From Stentor roeselii (taxonomy: Eukaryota > Ciliophora > Heterotrichea > Heterotrichida > Stentoridae), in contig RSEH01000103.1 of the NCBI GenBank assembly GCA_006503475.1, positions 87,622 through 151,621 of the forward strand: a DNA stretch of 64,000 nucleotides. The letters run 5' to 3'. Made by a program: the position numbers and the translations under genes. Positions 26,049-35,933 of the stretch are shown here, in pieces; position 1 is the stretch's first letter; the number at the start of each line of letters is the position of its first letter. The notes under the pieces are model-generated. The model made no database searches. It was not told the DNA's origin and saw only the letters and a program-made list of their open reading frames with translations.

Positions 26049-29000
26049 CTAAAATACTTTATTACTTCCCGCAGAGCAAAAGCCACATCTCCCACCTTTA
26101 ACACATTTGCGATGATAAGCATGTCCACAAATAAAAACAACGACTCGATCCTTTTTATCACATTGCAAGACATTAGAGCAAGTTTTACAATGTCCATTTG
26201 AATTAATCCCTTTGCTCTTACTAGAAAAAAGGTTTCGAGTCATAGCTTTAACATCACTTGTAAGCAAATTTATCGCTCTTTTCACAATACTTTTTTGATA
26301 AGAATGTTGAGAAAGTACCTGATAAATATTTTCTTTTATATGTTTAAATGGCATTTTTTCTACTTTTTTGACGATAAATGTGATGATTTTGTTGAAGTCA
26401 ATAATATTAATCATCATTTCCAGAATGTCTCTAATACAAACATGCACCGAGTTCTCAATGGTCGGGTTGACTTTAAACATATGTCCAAATTCCGAAAAAA
26501 GCTGAAGTATGACTTCAAGAACAGCAAAGAAATACTCTTCAATCTCATTCATATCAAGTCGATCAACATTTCTATTACAAAGTAAAATGCACTGTTTGAT
26601 ATCTTTTTCTATTTCAGGAATGACTTCAAAGCTTTTCCCTCCATTTAAAAATTCGCTCTTGTTACTCTGAGCTCTTCCAAGTAATAAGTCAAGAGCGTCT
26701 TTGACACTTCCAAGTTTTTCATGTAAATAAGCTGCTGCTTCAATGACTTGGTACTTGATGCATTCATTGAGACATTCGTCCAGATTGTAGTCATTTCGAG
26801 ACTCAAGAAAATTGATGACTTTAGAAGGTTCATGTTGACAAAGCAAGATAAGATACTTGAAAATCAAATCTTCTTCAATCTGGTCCTGTAAATTAACAAG
26901 TTCTCCTAAATACTTCATTTGCAACTTCGGGGCATTGTTGAGTTTTCTCACAATATCAAGATGTTGGTTCTGAAACCAGTCAGTTACAAGTTTCGCAGTT
27001 AAATCACTGTCGATTTCAACAAGTTTATTCAAATTCGTCATAAGACAGTCTTTTAGTTTGTTTTTTTCATATTCATTTGAAGAAATAACAGCAAAAATTT
27101 CGTTTAGCCAGGGAAAAACCTTCTTTCGGGTCTCTTCCACCTCGCATTGAACGAAGTTCCTCACACATCCTGAGTAGTCTTTAGCGAGTTCTAACAAATA
27201 AATGATAAGTTCAATGAAACTGGTCTTACTTGCCAGGAAACTTATTTCTTCAATTTCCTTTTGGCTCATTTGATGTTTTTTCAGCATTGAAAGCAACAAC
27301 TGGCTTTTTTCTTCTGTTGTGAATTCGGTGAAAACTTGATTTTTGTCTTGCAAGTTGCAGTAAAAGTTGATGTAGTCGTCGATGTTCGTCGCGAATATTG
27401 AAATGATTTGACTTGGCCGTGACTGGCTTAAGAAGTACCTCGCGACTTCTACGCAAATAGACTTTTCTAAAGATACATAGTCAAGAGTTGCTGTTTTTAA
27501 CGTGAATAAAAAGAACTGGTGGTAAAGAAAAGTGCCTGGGGCACAGATTTCTTTTAGTTTCATTATAAGGTCCATGTAAGTTGGAGAAGTGCAGGAAGGG
27601 TCAGTCAGGACTTCCTTTGGTAGAGTTTCTTTAAAAATTTCCCAGACGACCATAAGAGTGATGAATGAGTCATTTTGCATTAAAGTGAAAAAATGTTTCC
27701 TTTTCAGTAACCACTTCACAATTCCAATTATCATGATTTTCCTCATTTCCGGCAAAACCTTTCCGTTAGGAAAAGTTTCTCCCTTGAGACAGAGCCTGTA
27801 ATACCAGAGGAGTTTATAAGTGAAGTAAAGTTTTGCCCTTAAATCATTTTGTTTTGTCATAGTTTTATATATTTTTTTCAAAGGGTTGACAAAGCTCTGC
27901 AGGGTGGAGTTGGTGTTGACATAAATATAAGCAAGTAGTAAATTATGCTCGTCACAAGCAGGAATGACGCACTTCGGGTCAATGCAGATAGGATCAAGAT
28001 GCACAATAATTCTTTCAATAGTCGTATGATGCTTGTCACCCAAATAATACCCAATAACTTTTCCAAGCACAACAGGCGGCATAACTTTAATTTTTCCAGT
28101 CAAAACATAAAGTTCCAAAGTGCTCATCAAAACTTTCATATCTCCCTGGTTATTGATACTTTCAAAAATCTTATCAAACAAAACATCAAAAAAATGCTCA
28201 ACAGCTTCAATTCCTGCACAAAACTCTAAAATAGCAGGAATTCTTACATTCCAAGGAATCAACTGCATTCTAATAATTGGATTAAGAAATTCAACAAGAT
28301 GAGTTCTGAGTTCGTCTTTATTCCGAGGGACTCCATACAACTTTTTCCCTCGCCCTTGGTAAAGATTAAGACCCAAGGCAAGGACTTCGAGCCAGTCATT
28401 TTTTTTCATTAGTTCATCGAGACACTCCTTCCAGTTCAACAGTTGTCCCTTGTGGAACTCTTTATTTCCCAGTAAAAAAACGACACGGTCAATGGCTTTC
28501 AGGGTGTTGTGATAAGTGAAGTTTTCCTTTTGGTCGATTTTTACGTAGATTTGAAGAGCAAGGTCTTTGTTTGCGTAGGTCTCTTCGAGGACTGCTCGTC
28601 TTCCACTTTCACCTGGTTTTGTTGAGAACTCTCTGGAAGTTATCACTTGGATTTCTCGACTTCGGTTCAGGCAGAGGATTATTTCGTAGCTTAACCAAAA
28701 AATGCTTTTTATTTCGGTGTCGGTCTCTAGGTAACCACTTATTAAGACACCTTCTGCACTTGCAAATTTTAAGGTGTAAAGGATTATTCGTTGGCCCCAG
28801 GCTACTGCTAGGATGTGGTGAAGTGGACTTTGGTCTTCTGGAGACATTGCAAGCTTCCAGGAAATGCATGGACACATGTGAGGCGATATACCGATTGGTC
28901 TGTCAATAGTAAAAATCGTCCGAATCTCAGGTTCCAATGCCAAGACAACAACTTTCCCCATACCCGCAACAGCAACAATTCGATCAGTATCAGTAGGATG

Positions 29001-29870
29001 AGGCCATCTAGGTTCAGGTTTCAAAGGTTCAACCGCAAGTATAGCTCCAATAGGTTCCCTAAGCACATCCTGAAAATGCAAGTTCGTACTCATCAAAGCC
29101 TTAGAAAATCCTAAAAGACAAAGCCTTCCATCTTTATCCGCGCTGATAGCTTCATCCTTTCCTTCCTTCCAGAACCTAACAGCTAAAACAGCAGTTTTAT
29201 GAACAGCGTTACTTGTTTTAATCGCTTTTCCATTCGTCAAATTCCACAAAACAAGATGTCCAAAGTGATACCCAACAATGGCGAAGTTATCATCAAATGA
29301 AATATCAATACAAGTGACTTGTCCACATGATTTTTTCGGCTTTAACAGAAGAATTTCATGTCCTTGATGAGAAAAAACAGTGATATGGCCGTTTGTATTC
29401 CCTACAAGGATCAAATTCGCACTACAGGCCAAAGCTGAAGGTGCTACTGAGTTATAAGCTGAGGAAGGAGCGATTTTTATCGATATTAGTTTAAGTTCTT
29501 CGAATTGAATCACAGGCAGTCGTGACTCGAGGTACTTTTTATCGTCCAGGTGCGTTGACACGCTTTTTTCTTTCGAAGAAATCGCTTCTAACTCGTTTGA
29601 TTGAAGAAGTGACAACGGGTCCACCATGTCACTCGACTTCAATGAACGAGAACGAGTCATCGCACGGTCTAGACGCGCTTGCATCGTTTGTTGAGCTGCT
29701 TGGGCAAGACGCGATTGAGACGCCCTGTCAAGTTTCAAAGACTTTCGAGGGTCGATTGAAGAGTCTGAGATCGACAGGTCCATGTCGTCTAGATCTGAAA
29801 TCTGGAAGTCGGAAAGAAGATGCTCTGGAAGATTTCCTGCGAAACTTGAATAGTTCTTTCGAGTTGTCAT
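26049..29870 (-). CDS. VPS8: VPS8, CORVET tethering complex subunit
   Basis: A 1273-residue protein. After a 130-residue disordered N-terminus comes a WD40/beta-propeller region (about 135-420; e.g. ILVGNTNGHITVFSHQGHE, and DEAISADKDGRLCLLGFSK). A long helical solenoid follows, with the VPS8 block around 560-660 (FFDVLFDKIFESINNQGDM, LELYVLTGKIKVMPPVVL). The last 48 residues form a RING-like zinc finger: CKTC, VFICGHAYHRKC and CGFC. This order is that of VPS8, the CORVET-specific subunit that binds Rab5-type GTPases and tethers early endosomes. Ciliates have expanded VPS8 families, some needed for secretory-granule formation in Tetrahymena, so a lineage-specific role is possible. The start at 29870 lies 120 bp from the divergent gene. 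Confidence 0.92.
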   Translation of the reverse strand: MTTRKNYSSFAGNLPEHLLSDFQISDLDDMDLSISDSSIDPRKSLKLDRASQSRLAQAAQQTMQARLDRAMTRSRSLKSSDMVDPLSLLQSNELEAISSKEKSVSTHLDDKKYLESRLPVIQFEELKLISIKIAPSSAYNSVAPSALACSANLILVGNTNGHITVFSHQGHEILLLKPKKSCGQVTCIDISFDDNFAIVGYHFGHLVLWNLTNGKAIKTSNAVHKTAVLAVRFWKEGKDEAISADKDGRLCLLGFSKALMSTNLHFQDVLREPIGAILAVEPLKPEPRWPHPTDTDRIVAVAGMGKVVVLALEPEIRTIFTIDRPIGISPHMCPCISWKLAMSPEDQSPLHHILAVAWGQRIILYTLKFASAEGVLISGYLETDTEIKSIFWLSYEIILCLNRSREIQVITSREFSTKPGESGRRAVLEETYANKDLALQIYVKIDQKENFTYHNTLKAIDRVVFLLGNKEFHKGQLLNWKECLDELMKKNDWLEVLALGLNLYQGRGKKLYGVPRNKDELRTHLVEFLNPIIRMQLIPWNVRIPAILEFCAGIEAVEHFFDVLFDKIFESINNQGDMKVLMSTLELYVLTGKIKVMPPVVLGKVIGYYLGDKHHTTIERIIVHLDPICIDPKCVIPACDEHNLLLAYIYVNTNSTLQSFVNPLKKIYKTMTKQNDLRAKLYFTYKLLWYYRLCLKGETFPNGKVLPEMRKIMIIGIVKWLLKRKHFFTLMQNDSFITLMVVWEIFKETLPKEVLTDPSCTSPTYMDLIMKLKEICAPGTFLYHQFFLFTLKTATLDYVSLEKSICVEVARYFLSQSRPSQIISIFATNIDDYINFYCNLQDKNQVFTEFTTEEKSQLLLSMLKKHQMSQKEIEEISFLASKTSFIELIIYLLELAKDYSGCVRNFVQCEVEETRKKVFPWLNEIFAVISSNEYEKNKLKDCLMTNLNKLVEIDSDLTAKLVTDWFQNQHLDIVRKLNNAPKLQMKYLGELVNLQDQIEEDLIFKYLILLCQHEPSKVINFLESRNDYNLDECLNECIKYQVIEAAAYLHEKLGSVKDALDLLLGRAQSNKSEFLNGGKSFEVIPEIEKDIKQCILLCNRNVDRLDMNEIEEYFFAVLEVILQLFSEFGHMFKVNPTIENSVHVCIRDILEMMINIIDFNKIITFIVKKVEKMPFKHIKENIYQVLSQHSYQKSIVKRAINLLTSDVKAMTRNLFSSKSKGINSNGHCKTCSNVLQCDKKDRVVVFICGHAYHRKCVKGGRCGFCSAGSNKVF

Positions 29871-29990
29871 ATTTTAGATGGTGAATTATTTTAAAGATTT
29901 TAAAGAAGGAAAAAGTTCCAGGGTGTTAAAAATTTAGAAATTTTTTAGGAAAGTTTTGGGCGAATAGGGATTTTTTTGGATGTTTTATAA

Positions 29991-30863
29991 ATGATTACGA
30001 AAAATAGGATTTGTTGGGGTTTGATTTTTTTGGTTTTGATTGGAATCTTAGCGAGTGGAATTTATTTCTTGAATAAAGCCTCGAATGACCCTCAAGGTTC
30101 TGAAATTTCTAGAATAAGCAGTATTATCACGAAGTGGAACCAGACTTTTATTGAGTTAAAAGAGCTGAATGTTGATTTTCAAAACAAGACTTTGACTAAA
30201 AATCAGACTCAGACCTGGGCTTTGAACGTTGAAGACTTGCCTTATTACAAACCTCTGTTTTTTTCAGGGTCAGTCAAGATTTCAGACAAGGTCAATAAAG
30301 TGAAGGTTTATAATTCAACTAAAAACAAGGAGTATAATATAACCACTGATGTTACCTTGACTATTATGCATGGGAATATTACTCTGAATACCCAATTGAT
30401 TAAAGACGTTATTTTACAATCTCGGATCAAGTCTACTATGAATGCGAAAGTTTGTGGTAATGAGCAGATGGGGTTTTGGGATGGGGTTACTTGTTATCAT
30501 GACTACCAAACCACTCACTTTTGCTTTGTTATTGATTCAAATTACTCTTTGACCAGTCAGTTCGAATTAGGCTGTGACGCTGTCAACTATTACCAACAAC
30601 AAAAAATCAAATACCGAAATGCAAAAGTCTATGAAAATTTAACAATATCCCCTTTTATCGAGGTTAGAAGTTCAAGTGATCCATATGTTTACGCTTCTTA
30701 TAATGGAATCTCAGAGTTTTCACCAAGTTCATCAGAGTATAAAATAATAGGAATTACTTTAGTTGTGATTTCATCTGTTTTAATTGTGGCTTCAGGGTTC
30801 ATGACGATTTGCACAGGTCGTAAGAGAAAGTACTTGAACATGCACGATCATAATAAGATTTAA
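29991..30863 (+). CDS. Membrane protein with two transmembrane segments, unknown
   Basis: A 290-residue protein. A hydrophobic segment at about 9-28 (LIFLVLIGILASGIYFL) and another at about 252-275 (IGITLVVISSVLIVASGFM) flank a roughly 220-residue domain. That domain has many N-x-S/T sites (NQT, NKT, NIT, NLT) and several Cys, so it is probably extracellular or luminal. The C-terminal tail is short and basic. There is no recognised family. TATAA stands immediately before the ATG at 29991. The next gene begins about 40 nt downstream. Confidence 0.72.
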   Translation: MITKNRICWGLIFLVLIGILASGIYFLNKASNDPQGSEISRISSIITKWNQTFIELKELNVDFQNKTLTKNQTQTWALNVEDLPYYKPLFFSGSVKISDKVNKVKVYNSTKNKEYNITTDVTLTIMHGNITLNTQLIKDVILQSRIKSTMNAKVCGNEQMGFWDGVTCYHDYQTTHFCFVIDSNYSLTSQFELGCDAVNYYQQQKIKYRNAKVYENLTISPFIEVRSSSDPYVYASYNGISEFSPSSSEYKIIGITLVVISSVLIVASGFMTICTGRKRKYLNMHDHNKI

Positions 30864-30905
30864 AATCATTTGAAACCTTCTTTCATTTCATAAATGATAA
30901 TAAAA

Positions 30906-31709
30906 ATGGGCTGTTGTCAACACTCAAATGGAATCATAAAGCCAGGTCCAATAAAAAGACCTAGTTTATTATCAGGTCTCAAAGAAAAACTCTCAGAAAT
31001 CACTGAAAACCTTCTAAAAGAATACGAAGACCATCTTTTACAACGAGTTACTCCTGATCAACCACGAACTTTAGCAGAATTCAGTCAAATCTCAAGTAAA
31101 ACTATGGAAAAAGTCACTAAAGAATACGATGAAGAAACCAAAGATCTTGCAAAAAACTTGCTTTACATAAGTCAGATCAAATTTTACAAACATTATCTCT
31201 CTAGTAAATGCAAAGCGAAGGAAGGGCTGTTGAGTAACGAAAACAGTTTAAATTCATTTAGGTATATTTTCAAGTTAATCGAAACCTTGCTTAATAAAAT
31301 AGAACAAGGAATAATTGATGATAAACAGTCTGTTGAAGCATTCACAAAACTTGCGAAAGGCGCGTATATGATTAAAGGACTTCAAATTTATCACAACCTT
31401 CTGGGTGTTAATTCAAATGAGAGGAAAAAGTTGTTGAAAGCTCTTCAGGAGAATGAAAATTCGAGATTAATTGATGATCGAAATCAACTAGTCGGACTTT
31501 ATAAAGATTCTCTTATCCCAGGGACCAAAATGATGAAGGAATTCGAGGAAAATGAAGACTTGAAAAGAGAAAATTCGTTAAAAGCTGATTCTTTTTATAA
31601 TGAAACTGAACACGAGTTTTTAAACTTAAACGAGCAGAGGATTAGAAGATTGTCAGCAAGTTACTCGAAAAGAAGGATTAAATATGAGAGTCAAGAAGAG
31701 TGTGCTTAA
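30906..31709 (+). CDS. Predicted N-myristoylated helical protein, unknown
   Basis: An ORF opens at 30894, but the fifth codon (ATG at 30906) gives MGCCQHS, a classic myristoylation (Gly2) plus palmitoylation (Cys3, Cys4) start, so I choose it; the product is 267 residues. The body is helical and rich in Lys, Glu and Leu, with LLKEYEDHLLQRV and FTKLAKGAYMIKGLQIYHNLL. No named domain is recognised. Membrane anchoring is inferred. The stop lies 16 bp from the stop of the convergent coiled-coil gene. Confidence 0.7.
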   Translation: MGCCQHSNGIIKPGPIKRPSLLSGLKEKLSEITENLLKEYEDHLLQRVTPDQPRTLAEFSQISSKTMEKVTKEYDEETKDLAKNLLYISQIKFYKHYLSSKCKAKEGLLSNENSLNSFRYIFKLIETLLNKIEQGIIDDKQSVEAFTKLAKGAYMIKGLQIYHNLLGVNSNERKKLLKALQENENSRLIDDRNQLVGLYKDSLIPGTKMMKEFEENEDLKRENSLKADSFYNETEHEFLNLNEQRIRRLSASYSKRRIKYESQEECA

Positions 31710-31725
31710 GATTTATTTATATTAT

Positions 31726-32754
31726 TCAAAATTTCGCATTTGTTAGCGACTCAATCATTTTTTTACTTTCGAATTCTTTACGAAGTAGATTTTCACGACT
31801 TAAGACTTCTTTGATGGTCAGTTCATTGACAATGTTTTTATTTTTAAGCTGCCGATTTTCTTTTTCTAGTTCTTTCACCCTTAATGTAAGGCTGTTTTTT
31901 TCTTTCACCAGTTTGCTGATGTGTAAAGAGTCTTGCATTATTTTATTGGTGAGGGTAACAAAAGAATCATTTTGCAGAGGTTTTTTGCAGTTTAACAGTG
32001 AATCTCTTTGTTTTTCAAGGTCTTTGATTACAGAAAATAAAGCCTGAATGCATTCATTTTGTGTAGTCTCATTCCAGTTCTCAATAATTTTCACATCACT
32101 TGTATTAACCTCAGATTTTCCAGTCCTCCCTCCATTCTCACTAAAATTCCAACTTTCATTCTCCATCCTTTTCTCACTCCTCAATTTTCCTTCACTCCCC
32201 TCAAAATTTTCCCTTTCTTTTTTCGTACTTTTTTGATTCAATTCTCTGAAATCTTTGATTTCCTTTCCTAAAAATTCTTTATTTTCTCCAAAAGGATCAA
32301 TTTTTGATTCAGCTTTTCTGGTATATTCAAGTTCAGGTCGATTAGCATAGAAACTTTTATCTAAAGAGTCATCTTTGAGTTTAAAGCTTTCAAGTGACTC
32401 TTCAAAGCAGATTGTTTCACATTTAGAACTTAGCATTGAAGTCTCTAAACTTGAGGCAGTTTGAATAAGAAGAACTCTCGGGGGGTCGATGTCGCTTGGG
32501 ATGTGATCAATGAAGACAGCAGGGGTGTAGATCGGAACATAAGAATAAGCCACTTGCGCCAACAACTCACTTGAAAAAAAGACTCCGCCAAGGTCAGTCC
32601 TTCCTTTGAAGAACTCAAGATGAACTATTCCATGCTTTGAGATACTAAACTGATAGTTTTTTACCTGAACTTCTTCATTATCAATGAAAACTTTGCAGAT
32701 AGTCCCAGGGTCCAGTCCTTCTATTTTGAGTATTTGAAGTTCGATTGAGATCAT
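31726..32754 (-). CDS. C2-like/coiled-coil protein, unknown
   Basis: A 342-residue protein. The first 100 residues form a beta-rich domain (ISIELQILKIEGLDPG, VKNYQFSISKHGIVHLEFF) that could be a C2-like sandwich. Residues 100-220 look disordered and acidic. About 225-335 is a clear coiled coil (LVKEKNSLTLRVKELEKENR). No family is recognised. It is convergent with the myristoylated-protein gene (16-bp gap) and lies 74 bp downstream of CHMP1 on the same strand. Confidence 0.7.
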   Translation of the reverse strand: MISIELQILKIEGLDPGTICKVFIDNEEVQVKNYQFSISKHGIVHLEFFKGRTDLGGVFFSSELLAQVAYSYVPIYTPAVFIDHIPSDIDPPRVLLIQTASSLETSMLSSKCETICFEESLESFKLKDDSLDKSFYANRPELEYTRKAESKIDPFGENKEFLGKEIKDFRELNQKSTKKERENFEGSEGKLRSEKRMENESWNFSENGGRTGKSEVNTSDVKIIENWNETTQNECIQALFSVIKDLEKQRDSLLNCKKPLQNDSFVTLTNKIMQDSLHISKLVKEKNSLTLRVKELEKENRQLKNKNIVNELTIKEVLSRENLLRKEFESKKMIESLTNAKF

Positions 32755-32828
32755 TTTTAAATTTGATAAATATGAATGATTAACTCGAAAGATGAAGAAT
32801 TTTATTCAAACTTTTTATTATATCTAGC

Positions 32829-33422
32829 TTAATGAGGTCTCTCGTAATTCACCTTCGATTCCTCAACACGGTTCTGAACAGGTAATCCCGAAGCAGGACT
32901 TAAAAGTCCTTCAGACACTTGAATACTATGCTCAGAAGCGATTTGTCCTAACAAATTATCCACTTGTTCTCTTGGAGCCGAGTTAGAAGTAGTCTGGTTC
33001 AAAGACTCATTCACAAAACCAGTCGCGACGTCCAAGTCTTCGAAGCATCTTTCAAAGTCAGTCATTGTTTGGGCGATGTTTTCAATTTTCATGTTCTTCA
33101 GGGCTCGGTTCATCTGTGGAATGACCCTTGAGAAGTTTTTCGTCATTGACTCAGTCCTTTGCGCTGATTGGATGCGTGAAGCCACTGCGTCCATCTTTGA
33201 TGAAAGTTTCAAGTAATTCAAAGACTCGTTTTTTTTTCTGATTGCGTTTTCAGCGTGGATTCGCGCAGCGTCAATCATTCCTTTTGCCAGGTAATTTTTC
33301 GCTTTTTCCTTTTCGAGACGCTCTTCTTTTTCACATCGGGTTGACTCTTTAGCGAGTTGTTTCGATGAAAGTCGCATTTCGAATATTGTGTCTTGAAGCT
33401 GTTGACTGTTCTTTGCACCCAT
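32829..33422 (-). CDS. CHMP1: CHMP1 (Did2/Vps46) ESCRT-III subunit
   Basis: The real start is the ATG at 33422 (MGAKNSQQL), giving 197 residues; the frame continues four codons further to a non-ATG codon. CHMP1 features: FEMRLSSKQLAKEST, ARIHAENAIRKKNESLNYL (the most conserved CHMP1 block), SSKMDAVASRIQSAQ, MTDFERCFEDLDV and DNLLGQIASEH. The charged N-terminal half and acidic C-terminal half are those of ESCRT-III proteins. The extreme C-terminus lacks an obvious MIM1-type LxxRLxxL helix, which in other organisms binds the MIT domain of VPS4. CHMP1 recruits VPS4 and regulators for membrane scission in multivesicular bodies and cytokinesis. Its start is only 17 bp from the start of the divergent kinesin-like gene. 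Confidence 0.95.
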   Translation of the reverse strand: MGAKNSQQLQDTIFEMRLSSKQLAKESTRCEKEERLEKEKAKNYLAKGMIDAARIHAENAIRKKNESLNYLKLSSKMDAVASRIQSAQRTESMTKNFSRVIPQMNRALKNMKIENIAQTMTDFERCFEDLDVATGFVNESLNQTTSNSAPREQVDNLLGQIASEHSIQVSEGLLSPASGLPVQNRVEESKVNYERPH

Positions 33423-33439
33423 TATTATATTCAACAGAT
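33423..33439. promoter_or_regulatory. 17-bp gap between divergent start codons
   Basis: The ATG of CHMP1 (minus strand, 33420-33422) and that of the kinesin-like gene (plus strand, 33440-33442) are separated by TATTATATTCAACAGAT. On the minus strand TATAATA precedes the CHMP1 start. At least one of the two transcripts must start within, or be controlled from, the coding sequence of the other gene. Confidence 0.6.
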
Positions 33440-34909
33440 ATGAAAAGTCGCCTGACTGGAAATCATCGAATTGGGTTGAAAAGTCTTTTGGGTGTTGTTG
33501 AGAAGAGGGTGGAAGAGTTGATTGACACTCAAGAAAAGGTCTTGGAATCGATTCATGTGAAAAATAAAAAAGTCTTGATGGATATTGACTGTCTTAAGGG
33601 AATTATTTTGAGAAATGATGATGAGGCTTTGAAGAGGAATAGGAAAAGAGAAAAGGAAAATCAGGATTTAATTGAATTTCAGAAAATTGTTGATGATTTT
33701 GAAGGTTTTTCACAGGTTAGGAAAGTTTTTGATCAGTTGGCGTTAGCTGGAATTTTTGATGCTTTTGGAGTCGTTAAAGAAATCTGGAAATTTTTGATGT
33801 TGAGTTGTGAGTTGGAGAGAGAGCTTCAAATGAGTAGGTTAAAATACTTGAGGGTTAGAAGGGAAATGAATGAAATGATGATAATTCTTGAAGGGCTTAA
33901 GTTTGACTTGGAGGGTTTAAGGGAAAATGGAGAGATTTTAGAGGATGTTTTAGTTGCTTATGAGGAGTATTTAGGGAAGTGTTCCAGCGAAAAAACTGAA
34001 ATTTTCAAGAAGATGATGAAGAAAGAAATAGAATCTAGAATGACGAAGGAGAGACTTCAAGTGCTTTGCTGTTTAAAAAACTTAGATGAGTCATCTGACC
34101 AATTAAATTTAGAAATGAATGAAAAGCAAATCATTTTAAAAAAACATGAAAAAGAATCAGTTTTTTCATTCTCAAGAGTTTTTACCAGCCAGTCACAGCT
34201 GATTGATCAAATAATCCCTTTAATTCCTTCAGTGTTCTCAGGCAACAAGGTAACATTACTGAACTTCTATCATAAAACCCCATCAAAAAACTCAAAAATC
34301 ATTTCTTCTGATTTTTTTTCCCAAATAATTTCTTCACTCTTCAACATTTTCTCAAAATCTTCAATTCTAGAAAACAATTCATTGAAAACAACGATAAAAT
34401 CAACTTTCCTTCAAATAAAACAAAACATTTTTATCGACCTTCAAAATGACTCAATAATTGAATCTTCATCATCTTTGAGTCAACTCGAGTTATCCAAAGA
34501 CGATTTTCATGAAACCCTTTCAAAGGTGTTTGAAAAAGCAGAAAAAGATTTTAATGACTCTCATTTGATTTTTTCAGCTTTTTTGAATGTAAAAGATGAA
34601 AAATTTGAAAAATCTGGAGTCATTAGTTTTGTTAAGCTTGTTGAATTCGACATGGTTCATCCTTATTCAGATAATCAGGACTGGCTTGGAAGAGATCTTA
34701 ATTGTCTCACTTCTGTGATACAAGAAGTTTCAAGAAAATGTGGAAGTTTCAGTTTTAAATCGTCGAAGTTGACAGAAGCCTTTGAAGGGAAGATTGAACT
34801 ACTCTCTGATGTTTTGTTTGTAGTTAATCTGGACTTGAGTGATGATCCTCAGCAGGCTATGAAGACTTTAAATTTCGCTCAAAAGCTAAAAATGAGTATT
34901 CTTGAGTAA
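33440..34909 (+). CDS. Kinesin-14-like protein with a degenerate motor domain (no P-loop)
   Basis: Start chosen at 33440 (MKSRLTGNHR); the frame is open further upstream but only antisense to CHMP1. 489 residues: an N-terminal coiled coil (about 15-205), then a motor-like domain (about 205-489), the order of minus-end kinesin-14. Landmarks: KERLQVLCCLKN (kinesin strand 1), VFSFSRVF (FxFDxVF), LNFYHKTPSKNSK where FAYGQTGSGKT is expected, NDSHLIFSAFL (switch I SSRSHxxF), ISFVKLVEFDM where LVDLAGSER is expected, LNCLTSVIQEV (LNKSLxxLxxVI), FKSSKLTEAFEG (RNSKLTxLLQ) and ALNFAQ-like TLNFAQKLK. The P-loop Gly and Lys and the switch II DxxGxE are lost, so ATP hydrolysis is not expected. Yeast Vik1/Cik1 are known pseudomotors that pair with Kar3; a similar role is inferred. 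Confidence 0.82.
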   Translation: MKSRLTGNHRIGLKSLLGVVEKRVEELIDTQEKVLESIHVKNKKVLMDIDCLKGIILRNDDEALKRNRKREKENQDLIEFQKIVDDFEGFSQVRKVFDQLALAGIFDAFGVVKEIWKFLMLSCELERELQMSRLKYLRVRREMNEMMIILEGLKFDLEGLRENGEILEDVLVAYEEYLGKCSSEKTEIFKKMMKKEIESRMTKERLQVLCCLKNLDESSDQLNLEMNEKQIILKKHEKESVFSFSRVFTSQSQLIDQIIPLIPSVFSGNKVTLLNFYHKTPSKNSKIISSDFFSQIISSLFNIFSKSSILENNSLKTTIKSTFLQIKQNIFIDLQNDSIIESSSSLSQLELSKDDFHETLSKVFEKAEKDFNDSHLIFSAFLNVKDEKFEKSGVISFVKLVEFDMVHPYSDNQDWLGRDLNCLTSVIQEVSRKCGSFSFKSSKLTEAFEGKIELLSDVLFVVNLDLSDDPQQAMKTLNFAQKLKMSILE

Positions 34910-35933
34910 TTTGAATGAAAAAATTAGATTTACTTAGTTATTAACCTTGAAAGTCTATTGAGTAGAGATTTTTATATCACCTTTAATCACTTCATAATGA
35001 AAGACTCTTAGTTTATAGATGCTTTAAACTGGAATGATTACTGTAAGTTGAAGTAGATGTGAAAGAGTTGAATCTTTTATCAATGATTTTTCGATTCTGT
35101 AGCTTAAGGAGAAAACAAATACTACCTTAAACTGGCTTCTATGGAAGTAAACTACTTAAAAGTTGATATGAATGAAAAAACTTTGAGGTTAAGATAAACT
35201 TGCATTCAAAGAGACTAGATTAATTAATTTAGTTCAACTTGGAGATGTGAAATTTCGGATAATCTTAAATTCTTTACGTTCTCTCTTAGGTTTTGTATTG
35301 ACAAGAGTTATTGAGTTATTTAGAATGTTTCGGACTTTTGATCTGGTTCTTTTCAGATTAAGTGGAATGATTTCCTCTGAGTTTCCGCTTTGATTGAAAG
35401 ATACTGGAAGCGTTTTAGGATCGCATTGACTGTTTCTTCGATCTTCTTCTGGAGCTCTGAATGGCTTTTACATAGATGCTTCATTCTTGCATAGTCTTCT
35501 GAAAAATCTCAAGCAATTCATAATATTAATGGATCTTTAAAAGTTAAAAAATTATTAACTTAATTTGTTTCAAGAGTCAATTTTAATCCTTAGGCATCTC
35601 TACCAGAAAACTTAAACTAAAATTACATTCAGTAAGTCATGGAGCTATCTTTTAATCACTTACAGGCTTCTCTTTCTTTTTCTATAATATTTTAATATTT
35701 CAAACATTCCAGTTTCAACTATTTTTTTCAAAGTGTCAGGATTTTAATTAAATAATAAGCGATGGCTGATACTTTTCAATTAGAAAGTCAATATAAATGA
35801 AAACTTAAAATAAAACCATCCCCAGAATCAAAAATCTTAAAAAAATCTATTTCCTCTGAAATTTCATTCAAATTAAAACAAATCCAATTAAATCTTCCAA
35901 TCATTCCTTCATGCATCACAAAAAGCTATAAAA
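34910..35933. other. Intergenic region, nothing recognised
   Basis: 1024 bp, AT-rich, between the kinesin-like and BRCA2 genes on the same strand. Only the last 130 bp become C/A-rich on the plus strand, as before other plus-strand genes, and end with TATAAAA at 35927-35933 directly before the BRCA2 ATG. No ORF, RNA gene or repeat seen. Confidence 0.6.

Noticed and set aside
33365-33439. N-terminal extension of the kinesin-like gene
   Set aside because: The 25 codons before 33440 are simply antisense to the conserved N-terminus of CHMP1.
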